Origin: Flavobacterium sp. UMI-01
GTDB taxonomy: Bacteria > Bacteroidota > Bacteroidia > Flavobacteriales > Flavobacteriaceae
Assembly (NCBI RefSeq): GCF_019656315.1
Contig: NZ_BPLU01000038.1
Coordinates: forward strand, 124,001-188,000
Direction of reading: 5' to 3'
DNA: 64,000 bases
The position numbers were made by a program, and so were the translations under genes. The notes under the pieces were generated by a model that saw nothing but the letters and a program-made list of their open reading frames with translations, did no database searches and was not told where the DNA came from. Shown here piece by piece: positions 9,275-18,604 of the stretch; the first letter of the stretch is position 1; every line of letters begins with the position of its first letter.

Positions 9275-10909
9275 TTATTGTTTGTATTTGTTAACTCCAT
9301 CTGCTTTTGGGTAAGGTACTGTAGTTCCATCTTTTACAAAAGTTCCCGTAGGCGCTTTATTTGCTTTTAACCAAGTCACCATATCCGCATTCATTTTCAA
9401 GGCAATCTTCATGTCTTTTGCAGATGGATTTTTTAAAAGATTGTTTTTTTCTTCTAAATCTTTATTCAAATTGTATAGGGTAAACTCTTCTGTTTCATAA
9501 AAATAAAACAGTTTATAGTAGGTTTTACCAATGCGTTTTTGAATGAGTGTGGTGGGTCTAAATCGTTCGTCCATATAACCTGGGAGATGCCAAAACAAGT
9601 TTTCTCGGTCTATACATTTTTTGTTTCCTTTTAAAATAGACGCAAAAGAGGCACCATCATAAACGGCTTTTTCGCCATTATTTTTTTTCATAGAAGAAAG
9701 CGAAGCCCCTGCCATATCAGCTAGTGTAGGTAAAAAGTCGATACAATGAACCGCTTGATTGGAAATACTATTTTGTTTGATTACCCCTGGATACCTAAAA
9801 ATAAGCGGCACTCTAATTCCTCCTTCGTCCAGACTTCCTTTTTTTCCTTTAAGAGGAACATTATCTACCAAACCTCCGTTATCCGAATAAAAAATAAATA
9901 TCGTATTGTTGGTAATATCATCTGATAAATCGCCGTCTCCGTTAGGGTCTTTTAAGGCATTACTAATTTTACCCACGTTTTGGTCCAAAAGTTCTATCAA
10001 CGAACCATATTCGGCCAATCGAGGACTTAATCCTTTTTTTAAATATTTCTCTGTCAAATCTTTGCGACCTACCACATCAGAATGCACAGCATGAAAAGGT
10101 ACGTACAGAAAAAATGGATTTTCGCCCCTTGCTTTCTCTTTGATATAATCTACAGCATAATCACCAATGGCATCGGTCAGGTGTTTGGGGGTACCCATTA
10201 AAACCGATTGTTCACTATTATTTTTGTAGGGCGATAAAGTTTTGTCAATATATTCTTGATTATACGGATTGGCATATTTATCTACAAATTCTGAATCGAA
10301 CGTCCATCCATTCTTATCTGATTTTAAAGCCAAATAAGAGGATTCTGTTTTTTTTCCGTTTACCATCACCTTAATTTCATGGTGAATATCGGCTGGTAAA
10401 TCAATGCCGTAACCTGCTTTCAGCGGGTGTGGTGTACCATGACTTTTGCCTATTAAAGCAGTAGTATAGCCCTGAGTTTTTAGTACATCAAAAATACTAG
10501 TACCTACATCAGCTATAACATTTTGTTGTTCGTGCGGCTTAATAGGTAAATTAGGAAATCCTTTGGTACGCTTGTCGGGTCTATATAGCGAACCAACATT
10601 GTACACTCCATTGTCAACCCCAGTTGCATACTGGCCACTAATTAAGGCCGCACGAGAAGGCGCACAGTTTTGATTGGTGTAGGCATTTGTAAAAGACATT
10701 CCTTGATTTGCTAATTTATCAATTTCAGGAGTTTGATAGATTTTAGAACCATTATTGAAATTCGTATTACCTGTGCTTACATCGGTCCAACCTAAATCAT
10801 CTGCAAAAATCAATACAATATTGGGTTTTGATTTTTGTTGACTTTGAGCATTTCCTGAAAATGTAAACAGGGAAATTAGCAGTAAAGCAAAACGTTTCGT
10901 TTTTTTCAT
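9275..10909 (-). CDS. S1-family sulfatase, secreted
   Basis: A 544-aa sulfatase with a cleavable signal peptide (SGNAQS). The formylglycine site is NCAPSRAALISG with Cys82. Metal ligands are expected in FADDLGW near the N-terminus and FYSDNGG in the middle. The segment GKKGSLDEGGIRVPLIFRYP is the typical sulfatase motif after the second metal site. A stretch DPNGDGDLSDD (around residue 325) resembles a calcium-binding loop. It differs enough from its two neighbours to suggest a different sulfate position or sugar, so the set is not a simple recent triplication. It lies mid-operon between sulfatase genes; an intercistronic hairpin (10951-10982) precedes it. Substrate inferred from context only. 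Confidence 0.93.
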   Translation of the reverse strand: MKKTKRFALLLISLFTFSGNAQSQQKSKPNIVLIFADDLGWTDVSTGNTNFNNGSKIYQTPEIDKLANQGMSFTNAYTNQNCAPSRAALISGQYATGVDNGVYNVGSLYRPDKRTKGFPNLPIKPHEQQNVIADVGTSIFDVLKTQGYTTALIGKSHGTPHPLKAGYGIDLPADIHHEIKVMVNGKKTESSYLALKSDKNGWTFDSEFVDKYANPYNQEYIDKTLSPYKNNSEQSVLMGTPKHLTDAIGDYAVDYIKEKARGENPFFLYVPFHAVHSDVVGRKDLTEKYLKKGLSPRLAEYGSLIELLDQNVGKISNALKDPNGDGDLSDDITNNTIFIFYSDNGGLVDNVPLKGKKGSLDEGGIRVPLIFRYPGVIKQNSISNQAVHCIDFLPTLADMAGASLSSMKKNNGEKAVYDGASFASILKGNKKCIDRENLFWHLPGYMDERFRPTTLIQKRIGKTYYKLFYFYETEEFTLYNLNKDLEEKNNLLKNPSAKDMKIALKMNADMVTWLKANKAPTGTFVKDGTTVPYPKADGVNKYKQ

Positions 10910-10950
10910 TTATAACTATTTATAAAATTTTAGCTTATTGAGGTTGTTGA

Positions 10951-10982
10951 AGTCTTCGACTCCCGAAACTTCGGGACAGACT
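10951..10982. repeat. Intercistronic hairpin between two sulfatase genes
   Basis: Perfect inner stem TCCCGAA/TTCGGGA (10961-10976) with outer AGTCT/AGACT arms. It sits in the 89-base space between sulfatase genes and lacks a clear U-tract, so it may be an RNA-processing or stabilising element or a scattered genomic repeat rather than a terminator. Confidence 0.6.
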
Positions 10983-10998
10983 GACATTTAGATGGCAA

Positions 10999-12405
10999 TT
11001 AATTCTTTTTTAAAAAATCCTTACCCCATTTTGCTCTTAATTCAGCAGCTAAATCCTTTACTGTCTTTTGATATTCTGGCTTTTCAGCCAAATTATCCAG
11101 TTCTAAGGGGTCGGTTTTGTGGTCAAAAAGCATGCGGGCATACGCCTTACCTTGGTCATCTGTCCATTCGGTATAAAACAAATCGTCTTTTATCAAGGTT
11201 ACCGCATCTTTAAACTTACTTACCGCCCAATTTTTATCGCTTTTCTTTCCGTTGATAATCGGTACAAAACTTTTGCCTTCCACAGTAGTTGGGATTTTCA
11301 AACCTGCTAGTTCTACCAATGAGGGATAGACATCTATATATTCTACAATATCATTGCTTACAGTCCCTTTTGTTTTTCCTGGTACTTTGATGATTAAGGG
11401 CGTTTTAAGTGCTTTTTCGAAAGTAGAATGCTTGCACCACAATTTGTGCTCGCCTAAATTCCAACCGTGGTCTCCCCATAAAATCACTATCGTATCTTCT
11501 TCTAAATCCAAACGTTTCAACTCGTCTAGAACCAAACCAATTTGCGCATCGACATAACTTACGCAAGCGTAATAACCGTGAATCAATTCTTTGGCCATTT
11601 CATCTTGCAAGTCTCCTTTCTTTGGAATGCCATCGTATTGACGCAATTCGCCATAATTATGAAAAGCTTCTTTTGGAGTTGTTTCAGGTTGCATATAATT
11701 TGCTGGAAGTTGAATTGTATTTCTATCATACAAATCCCAATATTTTTTAGGTGCATTGAACGGTAAATGAGGTTTCATAAAACCAAGTGCCAGAAAAAAT
11801 GGTTTATTTTGACCTTTCAATTTGCGCAAATCTGCCATTCCTTTTTGAGCAATTTTGCCGTCAAAATAAGCAGTATCGTTCACATTTGCATTTTCAAAGG
11901 CAACCCCTCCTGCTTCTGAAAGATTGGCTTGGGCATTTTTTTCAATATTTTCTGCTAATTGATAATTGCGAATATTTCCTTTTGGAAACCATCGGCTGTC
12001 CCAAGCTTTATTGTCATCTTTTTGATGGTGGTAAATTTTTCCGTTTGATATAGTGGTATAACCATTATTCTTTAACAACAAAGGCAGTGACATCGCATCG
12101 GGATTGTCTTTGTCTTTTTCGGTATAAGCATCAATAAAACGGTAACGAGTAGGTCTGGTACCCGACAAAAGACTTGCTCTTGAAGCACCACAAACGGGAA
12201 TATTGCAATAGGCTCTGTTAAACACCAAGCCATCAGCGGCCAACTTATCCAGATTAGGCGATTTGATTTGGCTTGCCCCATAACAATTCAGTTCTGGACG
12301 CAAATCATCGACTGCAATGAAAAGAATATTGGGCATCTTCTTTTTGGGCTGCGCAAATGCAAACAAACCAATCGACAAAAGTGCTATAGACAGGATATGC
12401 TTCAT
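10999..12405 (-). CDS. S1-family sulfatase, iduronate-2-sulfatase-like
   Basis: A 468-aa secreted sulfatase (signal peptide ending FAFAQ) resembling iduronate-2-sulfatase: [13 protein letters not shown] at the N-terminus, then [12 protein letters not shown] with Cys72 as formylglycine precursor, and [12 protein letters not shown] at the second metal site. The CxASR form (Ala for Pro) is typical of this subgroup, which I recall as S1_7, and S1_7 members occur in ulvan PULs. It would be the first gene of the sulfatase operon. Promoter module 3 lies 119 bases upstream and a leader hairpin (12450-12484) stands between them. An action on sulfated uronate or rhamnose in ulvan oligosaccharides is inference. 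Confidence 0.92.
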   Translation of the reverse strand: MKHILSIALLSIGLFAFAQPKKKMPNILFIAVDDLRPELNCYGASQIKSPNLDKLAADGLVFNRAYCNIPVCGASRASLLSGTRPTRYRFIDAYTEKDKDNPDAMSLPLLLKNNGYTTISNGKIYHHQKDDNKAWDSRWFPKGNIRNYQLAENIEKNAQANLSEAGGVAFENANVNDTAYFDGKIAQKGMADLRKLKGQNKPFFLALGFMKPHLPFNAPKKYWDLYDRNTIQLPANYMQPETTPKEAFHNYGELRQYDGIPKKGDLQDEMAKELIHGYYACVSYVDAQIGLVLDELKRLDLEEDTIVILWGDHGWNLGEHKLWCKHSTFEKALKTPLIIKVPGKTKGTVSNDIVEYIDVYPSLVELAGLKIPTTVEGKSFVPIINGKKSDKNWAVSKFKDAVTLIKDDLFYTEWTDDQGKAYARMLFDHKTDPLELDNLAEKPEYQKTVKDLAAELRAKWGKDFLKKN

Positions 12406-12449
12406 ATAAAAGTTTTTACATTAAAATCTTAATTCTGTTTGAAACATAA

Positions 12450-12484
12450 TTTTCGGGTAGCAACGACACCACTACCCAAAAAAA
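12450..12484. other. Leader hairpin ahead of the sulfatase operon
   Basis: Arms TTTTCGGGTAG and CTACCCAAAA (one bulged base) around an 11-base loop. It lies between promoter module 3 and the first sulfatase ATG, so it would fold in the 5' leader. It could also serve as terminator for the GH106 gene ending at 12575, but on the minus strand no clean U-tract follows. Confidence 0.5.
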
Positions 12485-12495
12485 ATGTCAAGAAT

Positions 12496-12540
12496 CAAAT
12501 ATATTTCAAACTTTTAAAAATACTGTCCTGTACTGTATGG
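12496..12540 (-). promoter_or_regulatory. Promoter module 3, upstream of the sulfatase operon
   Basis: Operator at 12524-12540: the proximal half CAGGACA is perfect, the distal half is degenerate (CCATACAGTA). Consensus -7 box TATATTTG at 12496-12503, exactly 20 bp downstream. Predicted start near 12489 gives a leader of about 84 bases. Confidence 0.8.
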
Positions 12541-12574
12541 ATGCCGTTAAAAAGTATCTACTTCTTAACTGAGC

Positions 12575-15500
12575 CTATTTTAGCACTGCCACTTTTGAAA
12601 CTATAATTTTAACAGGGCCCAGCAAACCCGATGGCAGCAGTTTTGAATCTTTATGCCAATGTTTAAAAGCAGCAAAAGTAGAACGGTCTGTGGGACGCGG
12701 GCTATTGTTCAAAAGCCAATCGGGCCAAGTGGAAACATTAGGTCCTTTTCGTTCGTAATCCAAAGGCAGTTGTTCATCGCCAATCAAACGGTTGGGCCAA
12801 AGGTTGGTAATTTTTATTTCTAATGTATTATTTCCAGCTACCACAAACTTATTGATATCAATGCTAAACGGCGCTTTCCAATAAACGCCCAGATTTTTGC
12901 CATTCACAAATACTTCAGCAATTTCCTTTACAGTTCCCAAATCTAATTGTAACGAATACTCCTCTTTTAGCAAATGCGCTGGAATATCAAACTGCTTTTT
13001 ATAACTGGCCGTACCCGAAAAATAACGAATATCATCGTTAACTGAAGTTGTCCAAGATGTTAAATTGTTGAAGGTTTCCTTTAAAAGCGTTTCATTCTTC
13101 ATCGGAAAACTTACCTCCCAAGCCCCTGATAATTCAATAGCCTCAGGAACTGATTTTACCTTTAGTGTTTTGGTTTTACCCGTAGTAGTTTGGTACTTCA
13201 ATTTCCCAGCCCAAGGGGTGACCCAATTTAATTTTTCTTGGTTATAAATCAATTGGGGTTCTGCTGTTGCCTCGGTCAATTTGAGTAGTCCTCCATCATA
13301 AACCGTTATGGTTTTTACCTCATCATTGGTAGCATACTCCAAGCGCAAGGATTTTTTTGTCAGGATTTCATTTCCTTCAAGAAAGCTTTCATTTACTGGA
13401 ATTTCATACACTCCTGAGTCCACCATTTTTTTAACTTTTTCCGTAACATCATGCAGCTGATTATTTGCAGGAAGTCCTTCAATTCCTCGTTCAAATTTCC
13501 CGAAAATTGCTTTTAGAATTTCTAATTTTCCATTCTCAGGCGCAGCAATTTCCAGCCATTCTCTTTCCATCGCATTTTTTTCGAGAATTGCATTTCCTAC
13601 TTTGTATTGAAGGCGCAATTCTTTTTTGTAGCCCGGAGCAGGGTCACCCCCGCAGAGGTCTCTGGTTGCCTGTACTTTCAGTTGATTGTTTTGAATACTT
13701 TTGGCCACTACTGCTGTTACGTCAACCACACCATCAGGCAAGAAAGTACCATATTCGGCTTTGATGATTTTTAGGTGGGAAAGTGGCGTGCTCCTGTTTT
13801 TTTGAACCTCTACAGAGGCACTTAAAAGATGATTTCCTGCATCCATTGAATCTCTAAAAACAACAAAAACAGCTGCTTCTGAGGCAAACGGAATAGCCAC
13901 AGTAGTCGTCCCATCTTGATTATCCTGCCAAACGGCCGCCTTGGTAATGGCGCCCGTTTCGGCATTCCAAAATTCAGGTTGTTTGCCCGATACTCTAAAA
14001 CGACAGTTTATCGTTTGACTTTCCTTTAGCGTATTGACCACAAAATAAATATCGGTGTCGGCTGTTTTTCGGTGGATGTATTCTAAAGCTTTATTGCTTC
14101 CATTTACAACAGAAAAATCAGGTGGTAACATCCTTTTTTGTAAGCTTTTAACGATTGAACTATCTTGTATGAGTCCGTTATCCCATAAGGCATCAGCTAT
14201 TTGAGTCAGTTGATTATCGCAGTTAGGAAAATTTTGAAGGCTAGGCGATTTTTTGGGTTTTGTACCCAAAATAACAGCACCTCCTTTGGCCAATTCTTCT
14301 AATTTTTTCAGTATTTCTGGTGTCATCCAAGGCGTGTCAGGAAGTACCAACGCTTGGTATGTGTCGCCAACTGCGGTACAAATCAATCCCTCTTTTACCG
14401 ATAAACTGCTTATTTTATTAGAACCTATCACATCATAATCATAGCCTAAAGCTTTTATTTCGGGCATCAATAAGGCGTCATTAGGCGAGGCTTCTCCTGT
14501 AAACACCAACACATCGGCTACTGATTTGCCTTGTTGCAGCAAAAACTGGCCACGACCGATATAGTCTAAAAAGGATTTCCCTTGGTTCCACCAAGTATTT
14601 AATCTGTTAAAATCAATTCCAAAACTTTGTAAAGTCAAGCCCGGCCCCAGATTCCAAGGTTGGTGCACATAACAATGAATCACAAAACGATTGATGCCTT
14701 GCGCCCAAGCCAAGTCGCCCATCTTTTTCAATACGCCCGGATGTCTTTGCCAACCGCCTGTATCAGTAAAAGCTTCGGCTTCGGCAATATTGTTGCCATT
14801 TAATTTGGCTATCGAAGCGACAAACTTAGGCGAATCGAAAAAAGCTAAATAGCCACTCCAAAATTCAGACATCACCAAATCGGCCGTTTCGCCCACTTGC
14901 ATATTATCAAAAGGTCCCCAATACGGTTCGGTTGAAATGAGCATGCCGTGTTGATGGCTAAGTTCGGCTATGCGTCCATAATACTTTTTAGCTATTAAAT
15001 CACCAATGGTACGGCGAAAGTCCCAAAGAAAACGTTCCGATTCTTCGCCACTTTCTACATAATAACCCGCCAGCGTAGGCAAATACAAATGACAATCATA
15101 CGAACGCAGCCTTTGGAATTCGGCAGCAAAATTTTTAGTCCAGTTGGTTGTCCCTACTTCATAACTATCAATATGGCATCTGTTTACCACTGTTCCTACT
15201 AGCCCGTCCAATTTGTTGAGGATGGGCATTATATTTCCATTCCAAAATAAATCAACGGCCTCAGTGCTCATTTTGTCACATTCTAAACCACGACCGCCAT
15301 CGCTGGCAAAACGATTCATCTCGCCCGTGGGTGTATGGCCAATACGCAAAATTACCCAATCTCCTGAGGGTGCTCTCCAGTTTAACGAACCATCAGTTGC
15401 CAGTTTAGAGGTTAAATCTATTATTTCTGATTTTTTTACGATGGCCAAATCCGAAATCGGTTTAGCATCGGGAGCTAAATGACTGCGCACTTTGTCCGAA

Positions 15501-16093
15501 AGGGTTTTTATATCCAATTCATCGATGCGTTGGTTGCTTTTGGGATTTGGAAAAGCAAGTATAGCGATGTCTTTATAGTAGTCTAATTTGGTTTCGGGTT
15601 GGGGCAGTTTCCCTTGGAAAACTTTGTTTCCTTGATGGATGGTTTTAGAATACACCAGTTTTTGCATGGCATATTCAGGTGTAATCGCAGGACCGCCCGA
15701 AGACGACCAACCAGCACCATTGTGAAAGCCCAATTCCAATCCCAATCGTTTGGCTTCTAAAGCAGCGAAATGAAAGAGTTCTAACCAGTCTGGACTTAAA
15801 TAAGACACCACCCCTTTGGGATTTCCTAAACTGACATTAAACAGAATAGCACCTTGAATCCCATTCTTTTTCATCGCCTCCAAATCGGCGGTGATACCTG
15901 CTCTACTTACATTTCCATTAATCCAAAACCAGATAGTTCGGGCTTTTGCCGAGGCAGGAGGATTTTGGAAATTTTGTTCCAGCGTTGTGTTTTGCGCTAT
16001 CCCTTTTGAGAAGAACAAACACAATAACAAGCTAAGCAAGACGGTTTTGTTTTGAATTGTTATTCTTTTTTTTAGAAAACCTTTTTGATTCAT
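12575..16093 (-). CDS. GH106-type alpha-L-rhamnosidase
   Basis: A large secreted protein (about 1172 aa from the chosen start) with the GH106 opening: an NPPASAKARTIWFWINGN stretch, then ADLEAMKKNGIQGAILFN. GH106 enzymes cleave alpha-L-rhamnose; the best-studied one acts on rhamnogalacturonan II. Two conserved Glu sites fit the catalytic pair: DSYEVGTTNW (Glu329, counted from an in-frame ATG at 16144) and AEAFTDTGGW (Glu457), about 130 residues apart as in its two paralogues here. The C-terminus is a sugar-binding beta-sandwich (DLGTVKEIAEVFVNGKNLG). I start at 16093 because MNQKGFLKKR leads straight into the signal peptide (hydrophobic LLSLLLCLFF). It follows GH59 by 94 bases and probably ends the transcript begun at promoter module 4. 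Confidence 0.88.
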   Translation of the reverse strand: MNQKGFLKKRITIQNKTVLLSLLLCLFFSKGIAQNTTLEQNFQNPPASAKARTIWFWINGNVSRAGITADLEAMKKNGIQGAILFNVSLGNPKGVVSYLSPDWLELFHFAALEAKRLGLELGFHNGAGWSSSGGPAITPEYAMQKLVYSKTIHQGNKVFQGKLPQPETKLDYYKDIAILAFPNPKSNQRIDELDIKTLSDKVRSHLAPDAKPISDLAIVKKSEIIDLTSKLATDGSLNWRAPSGDWVILRIGHTPTGEMNRFASDGGRGLECDKMSTEAVDLFWNGNIMPILNKLDGLVGTVVNRCHIDSYEVGTTNWTKNFAAEFQRLRSYDCHLYLPTLAGYYVESGEESERFLWDFRRTIGDLIAKKYYGRIAELSHQHGMLISTEPYWGPFDNMQVGETADLVMSEFWSGYLAFFDSPKFVASIAKLNGNNIAEAEAFTDTGGWQRHPGVLKKMGDLAWAQGINRFVIHCYVHQPWNLGPGLTLQSFGIDFNRLNTWWNQGKSFLDYIGRGQFLLQQGKSVADVLVFTGEASPNDALLMPEIKALGYDYDVIGSNKISSLSVKEGLICTAVGDTYQALVLPDTPWMTPEILKKLEELAKGGAVILGTKPKKSPSLQNFPNCDNQLTQIADALWDNGLIQDSSIVKSLQKRMLPPDFSVVNGSNKALEYIHRKTADTDIYFVVNTLKESQTINCRFRVSGKQPEFWNAETGAITKAAVWQDNQDGTTTVAIPFASEAAVFVVFRDSMDAGNHLLSASVEVQKNRSTPLSHLKIIKAEYGTFLPDGVVDVTAVVAKSIQNNQLKVQATRDLCGGDPAPGYKKELRLQYKVGNAILEKNAMEREWLEIAAPENGKLEILKAIFGKFERGIEGLPANNQLHDVTEKVKKMVDSGVYEIPVNESFLEGNEILTKKSLRLEYATNDEVKTITVYDGGLLKLTEATAEPQLIYNQEKLNWVTPWAGKLKYQTTTGKTKTLKVKSVPEAIELSGAWEVSFPMKNETLLKETFNNLTSWTTSVNDDIRYFSGTASYKKQFDIPAHLLKEEYSLQLDLGTVKEIAEVFVNGKNLGVYWKAPFSIDINKFVVAGNNTLEIKITNLWPNRLIGDEQLPLDYERKGPNVSTWPDWLLNNSPRPTDRSTFAAFKHWHKDSKLLPSGLLGPVKIIVSKVAVLK

Positions 16094-16187
16094 TATACTA
16101 TCTACTTTAATTAGAGGATTTGTTTTTTCTACCCTAAATTTCAAGAACCGTTATAGTTCTTTAATTTTTAAACTTTACTCCTTAAAA

Positions 16188-18497
16188 TTATTCATTGAAA
16201 ACTTTAAGATTGTCAAAAAGATTATTGTTATAGGAACTTCCCAATAAAACATACCCATTGCCTGTATTGTGGGTTAGTTCGGTTAACAATACCCCATCAA
16301 CAAATGCTTTAATCTCTTTTTCTTTAAAACTAAGTTTTAGATGGTGCCAAATACTTCCGTCAAAATTCTTAATAGTCCCCGAAGCCAAAATTGTTTTATC
16401 GAAAACCAGTTTCCAGTTTCCAGTTTTTTCAAGCATCAAACGATGTCCTTTTAAATAACTGCCTTGTACTCTTCCTCCTAATTCAACATCACCACCATCG
16501 ATGAATACATCAACGCTACAGGTAAAATCCTTCCAGTTGATGTCCCCCACTAAAGTATTGGGTTTAATATTCGACTGACGATACACACGCATCCAGTCGT
16601 ACCCTTGTTCGGGATTAATTTGTTTCAAACAATTTGTTCCATCTTCTTTTTTGGCAATTTCAAAACTCCCTGTCTGGTCTGAATGGTATTTAGGTAAATC
16701 CCCTGCTTTTCTATCTTCATAATCTTCACTATAAGGAAAAGGAAAAGCCGTTTCATTAGGAATTGTATAATGCCCTTTTTGTTGACCTGTAGTGGATGTC
16801 AATGAATAGATGCTCTTAGCGTCAAGATTTATTACAAACTTTCCATTTTTAGGACTGATGCTTTTTTGCTGAACAAACTGATTCTTTTCATCTGATTTCC
16901 AAACTGTAACCGTTTTATCCGACAAGCCTTTTTCAATCTTAACTTCTAAGGTCTCAGCCTTCTCAGTACAAATAATCATACTCCAATTATCGCTGTTTAT
17001 TTCTTTTAAACTAACACAACTTCCTTTGTAAGTTGCAGCATCAAACAAGCCACAAGCTTTGTCTAAATACTGCCATTTGTTAGGTTCTGCAAATTGTGTG
17101 GTGTGCGCTGTTGCCCAAATAGTAGGCCATACTTCGTAATAACCACTCCAAGGACTGTTAGCCTTCATAGCACCTGCCTTATCCCAAGTAACCGATTCAT
17201 ATATCGAGCCAATAGGAGCCCAAATGAGTGTTTTGGTAATTTTATCTCGAATATAAAACTTGTTGTATAAACGTGCTAGATTGAGTGCACCAGCTCCACC
17301 CCAGTCTTTACCTGTCCAGCTCCAATCTTCACTAGCCCAAAGCGTTTTGCCCGATGCTTTGGCCTTGGCAGTTGTAGGACGACCTCTACCATCCACCATA
17401 TTTTCATTAAACTCACGTCCCGTTATATAGTGATAACCAGAGGCTTCTACCACCTTATCGAATTCCGAATCCTTTTCAAAAGCTTCAAAAATCTGCCAAT
17501 CGCCACTGTTGTCATCTGGTCCTTGAATTTTCACTTTTTTGTAGCCTCTGGCATCCAATAGAGGGCGCACTTCATTGACCAACCAATCGCGATCCGTATA
17601 GTTCTCATTTTCGGCCGCTGCTACCCAGTCCATATCCAAATTCCAATCACGCTTTGCTACATCCATAAATGAAACGAAATATTCAGCAGATTCATTGGTA
17701 TAAATATTCGGTTTCAGATAGCCTGGAAAACTCCAAGGCAGGTATTCTAAAATCAAGTCTCGATTTCGGTTTTTAGCTTCGCGCATCAGCCAAAATTCAT
17801 ATCCTCTGGACACTGGATTTTTTAATTCTTCTCTAGTAATAGCATGCGAGGGTTCAGACCCACAAGTGGAATTTTCGCCACCACCCATTTCTACTTTTAG
17901 ATGCTGAAAACCAGCCCCAAACTTGGGTTTAAACAACAAATCTAAAATTTGACTTCGGTAAGGATCTTTATAATCGTACAATAAATCAGTAGAAGCACCC
18001 GCACTAACGCCTCCAATTCCTTCAAAAACCCGACCCTTATCTTTTGGGTTTAAAGTGATTTTTACTACCCCTTTTTTTTGTTCAAAAACGGGTGGTACAA
18101 AAGTTTTTTCAGGGTTTTTAATATCACCCATCACAAACCAAGAAGGTTCACTGTGTAACACCCCGCGATTATTACCCCAAACAGTCACCATCCAATAAAC
18201 TTTTTGCCCTGATTTTAGAGGTTCACCCAAATATTTATAGGGTCCTGTACCTGCATTGCTTGTTGGCCCTGTATCCCAAATATCAGGATACTTTAATTTC
18301 TCAATACTGGTGGCCATCATAATCCGAAAACCTCCTTGTTCTGGACTTGTTTTATCGCCTACAAATGTCCAGCTAAAACTGGGATGCGTTTTGGTAATTC
18401 CTACAGGATTTGTTTGTCCTTCGCATTTTAGGTTTTTGATTTCCATAGCCTGTACCATTGTACTGATACTCATTAGAAAAAAAATAAAAATTCTCAT
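16188..18497 (-). CDS. GH59-like (galactocerebrosidase-family) protein with rhamnosidase-type N-terminal module
   Basis: A 769-aa secreted protein. After the signal peptide (MRIFIFFLMSISTMVQA), residues about 20-125 form the Ig-like module normally found at the front of GH78 rhamnosidases (NPVGITKTHPSFSW). The rest follows galactocerebrosidase: FEGIGGVSAGASTDLLYDY, PYRSQILDLLFKP, KVEMGGGENSTCGSEPSH, RGYEFWLMREAKNRN, LPWSFPGYL. The acid/base is Glu296 or Glu298 (AAAENENY) and the nucleophile Glu390 (LWASEDWS), matching the two catalytic sites of human GALC by local sequence. The C-terminal ~170 residues match the GALC lectin domain. Known GH59 enzymes are retaining beta-galactosidases on galactolipids; neither the module pairing nor an ulvan role is one I know. 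It sits between GH78 and GH106 genes in one direction. Confidence 0.85.
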   Translation of the reverse strand: MRIFIFFLMSISTMVQAMEIKNLKCEGQTNPVGITKTHPSFSWTFVGDKTSPEQGGFRIMMATSIEKLKYPDIWDTGPTSNAGTGPYKYLGEPLKSGQKVYWMVTVWGNNRGVLHSEPSWFVMGDIKNPEKTFVPPVFEQKKGVVKITLNPKDKGRVFEGIGGVSAGASTDLLYDYKDPYRSQILDLLFKPKFGAGFQHLKVEMGGGENSTCGSEPSHAITREELKNPVSRGYEFWLMREAKNRNRDLILEYLPWSFPGYLKPNIYTNESAEYFVSFMDVAKRDWNLDMDWVAAAENENYTDRDWLVNEVRPLLDARGYKKVKIQGPDDNSGDWQIFEAFEKDSEFDKVVEASGYHYITGREFNENMVDGRGRPTTAKAKASGKTLWASEDWSWTGKDWGGAGALNLARLYNKFYIRDKITKTLIWAPIGSIYESVTWDKAGAMKANSPWSGYYEVWPTIWATAHTTQFAEPNKWQYLDKACGLFDAATYKGSCVSLKEINSDNWSMIICTEKAETLEVKIEKGLSDKTVTVWKSDEKNQFVQQKSISPKNGKFVINLDAKSIYSLTSTTGQQKGHYTIPNETAFPFPYSEDYEDRKAGDLPKYHSDQTGSFEIAKKEDGTNCLKQINPEQGYDWMRVYRQSNIKPNTLVGDINWKDFTCSVDVFIDGGDVELGGRVQGSYLKGHRLMLEKTGNWKLVFDKTILASGTIKNFDGSIWHHLKLSFKEKEIKAFVDGVLLTELTHNTGNGYVLLGSSYNNNLFDNLKVFNE

Positions 18498-18604
18498 AAA
18501 TTGACTTTTTTTAGTTATACAATACGTTTATCTAATCTGGTTTTTTGAATGAAAAATAAAGAATAAGGCCTCTAGGATTATCTATTCCAAAAGAGGGTAC
18601 TCTA

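Noticed and set aside
7795..12405. Recent tandem triplication of one sulfatase gene
   Set aside because: The three proteins differ in length, active-site motif (CAPSR, CAPSR, CGASR), export signal and overall sequence, so they are distinct sulfatases.
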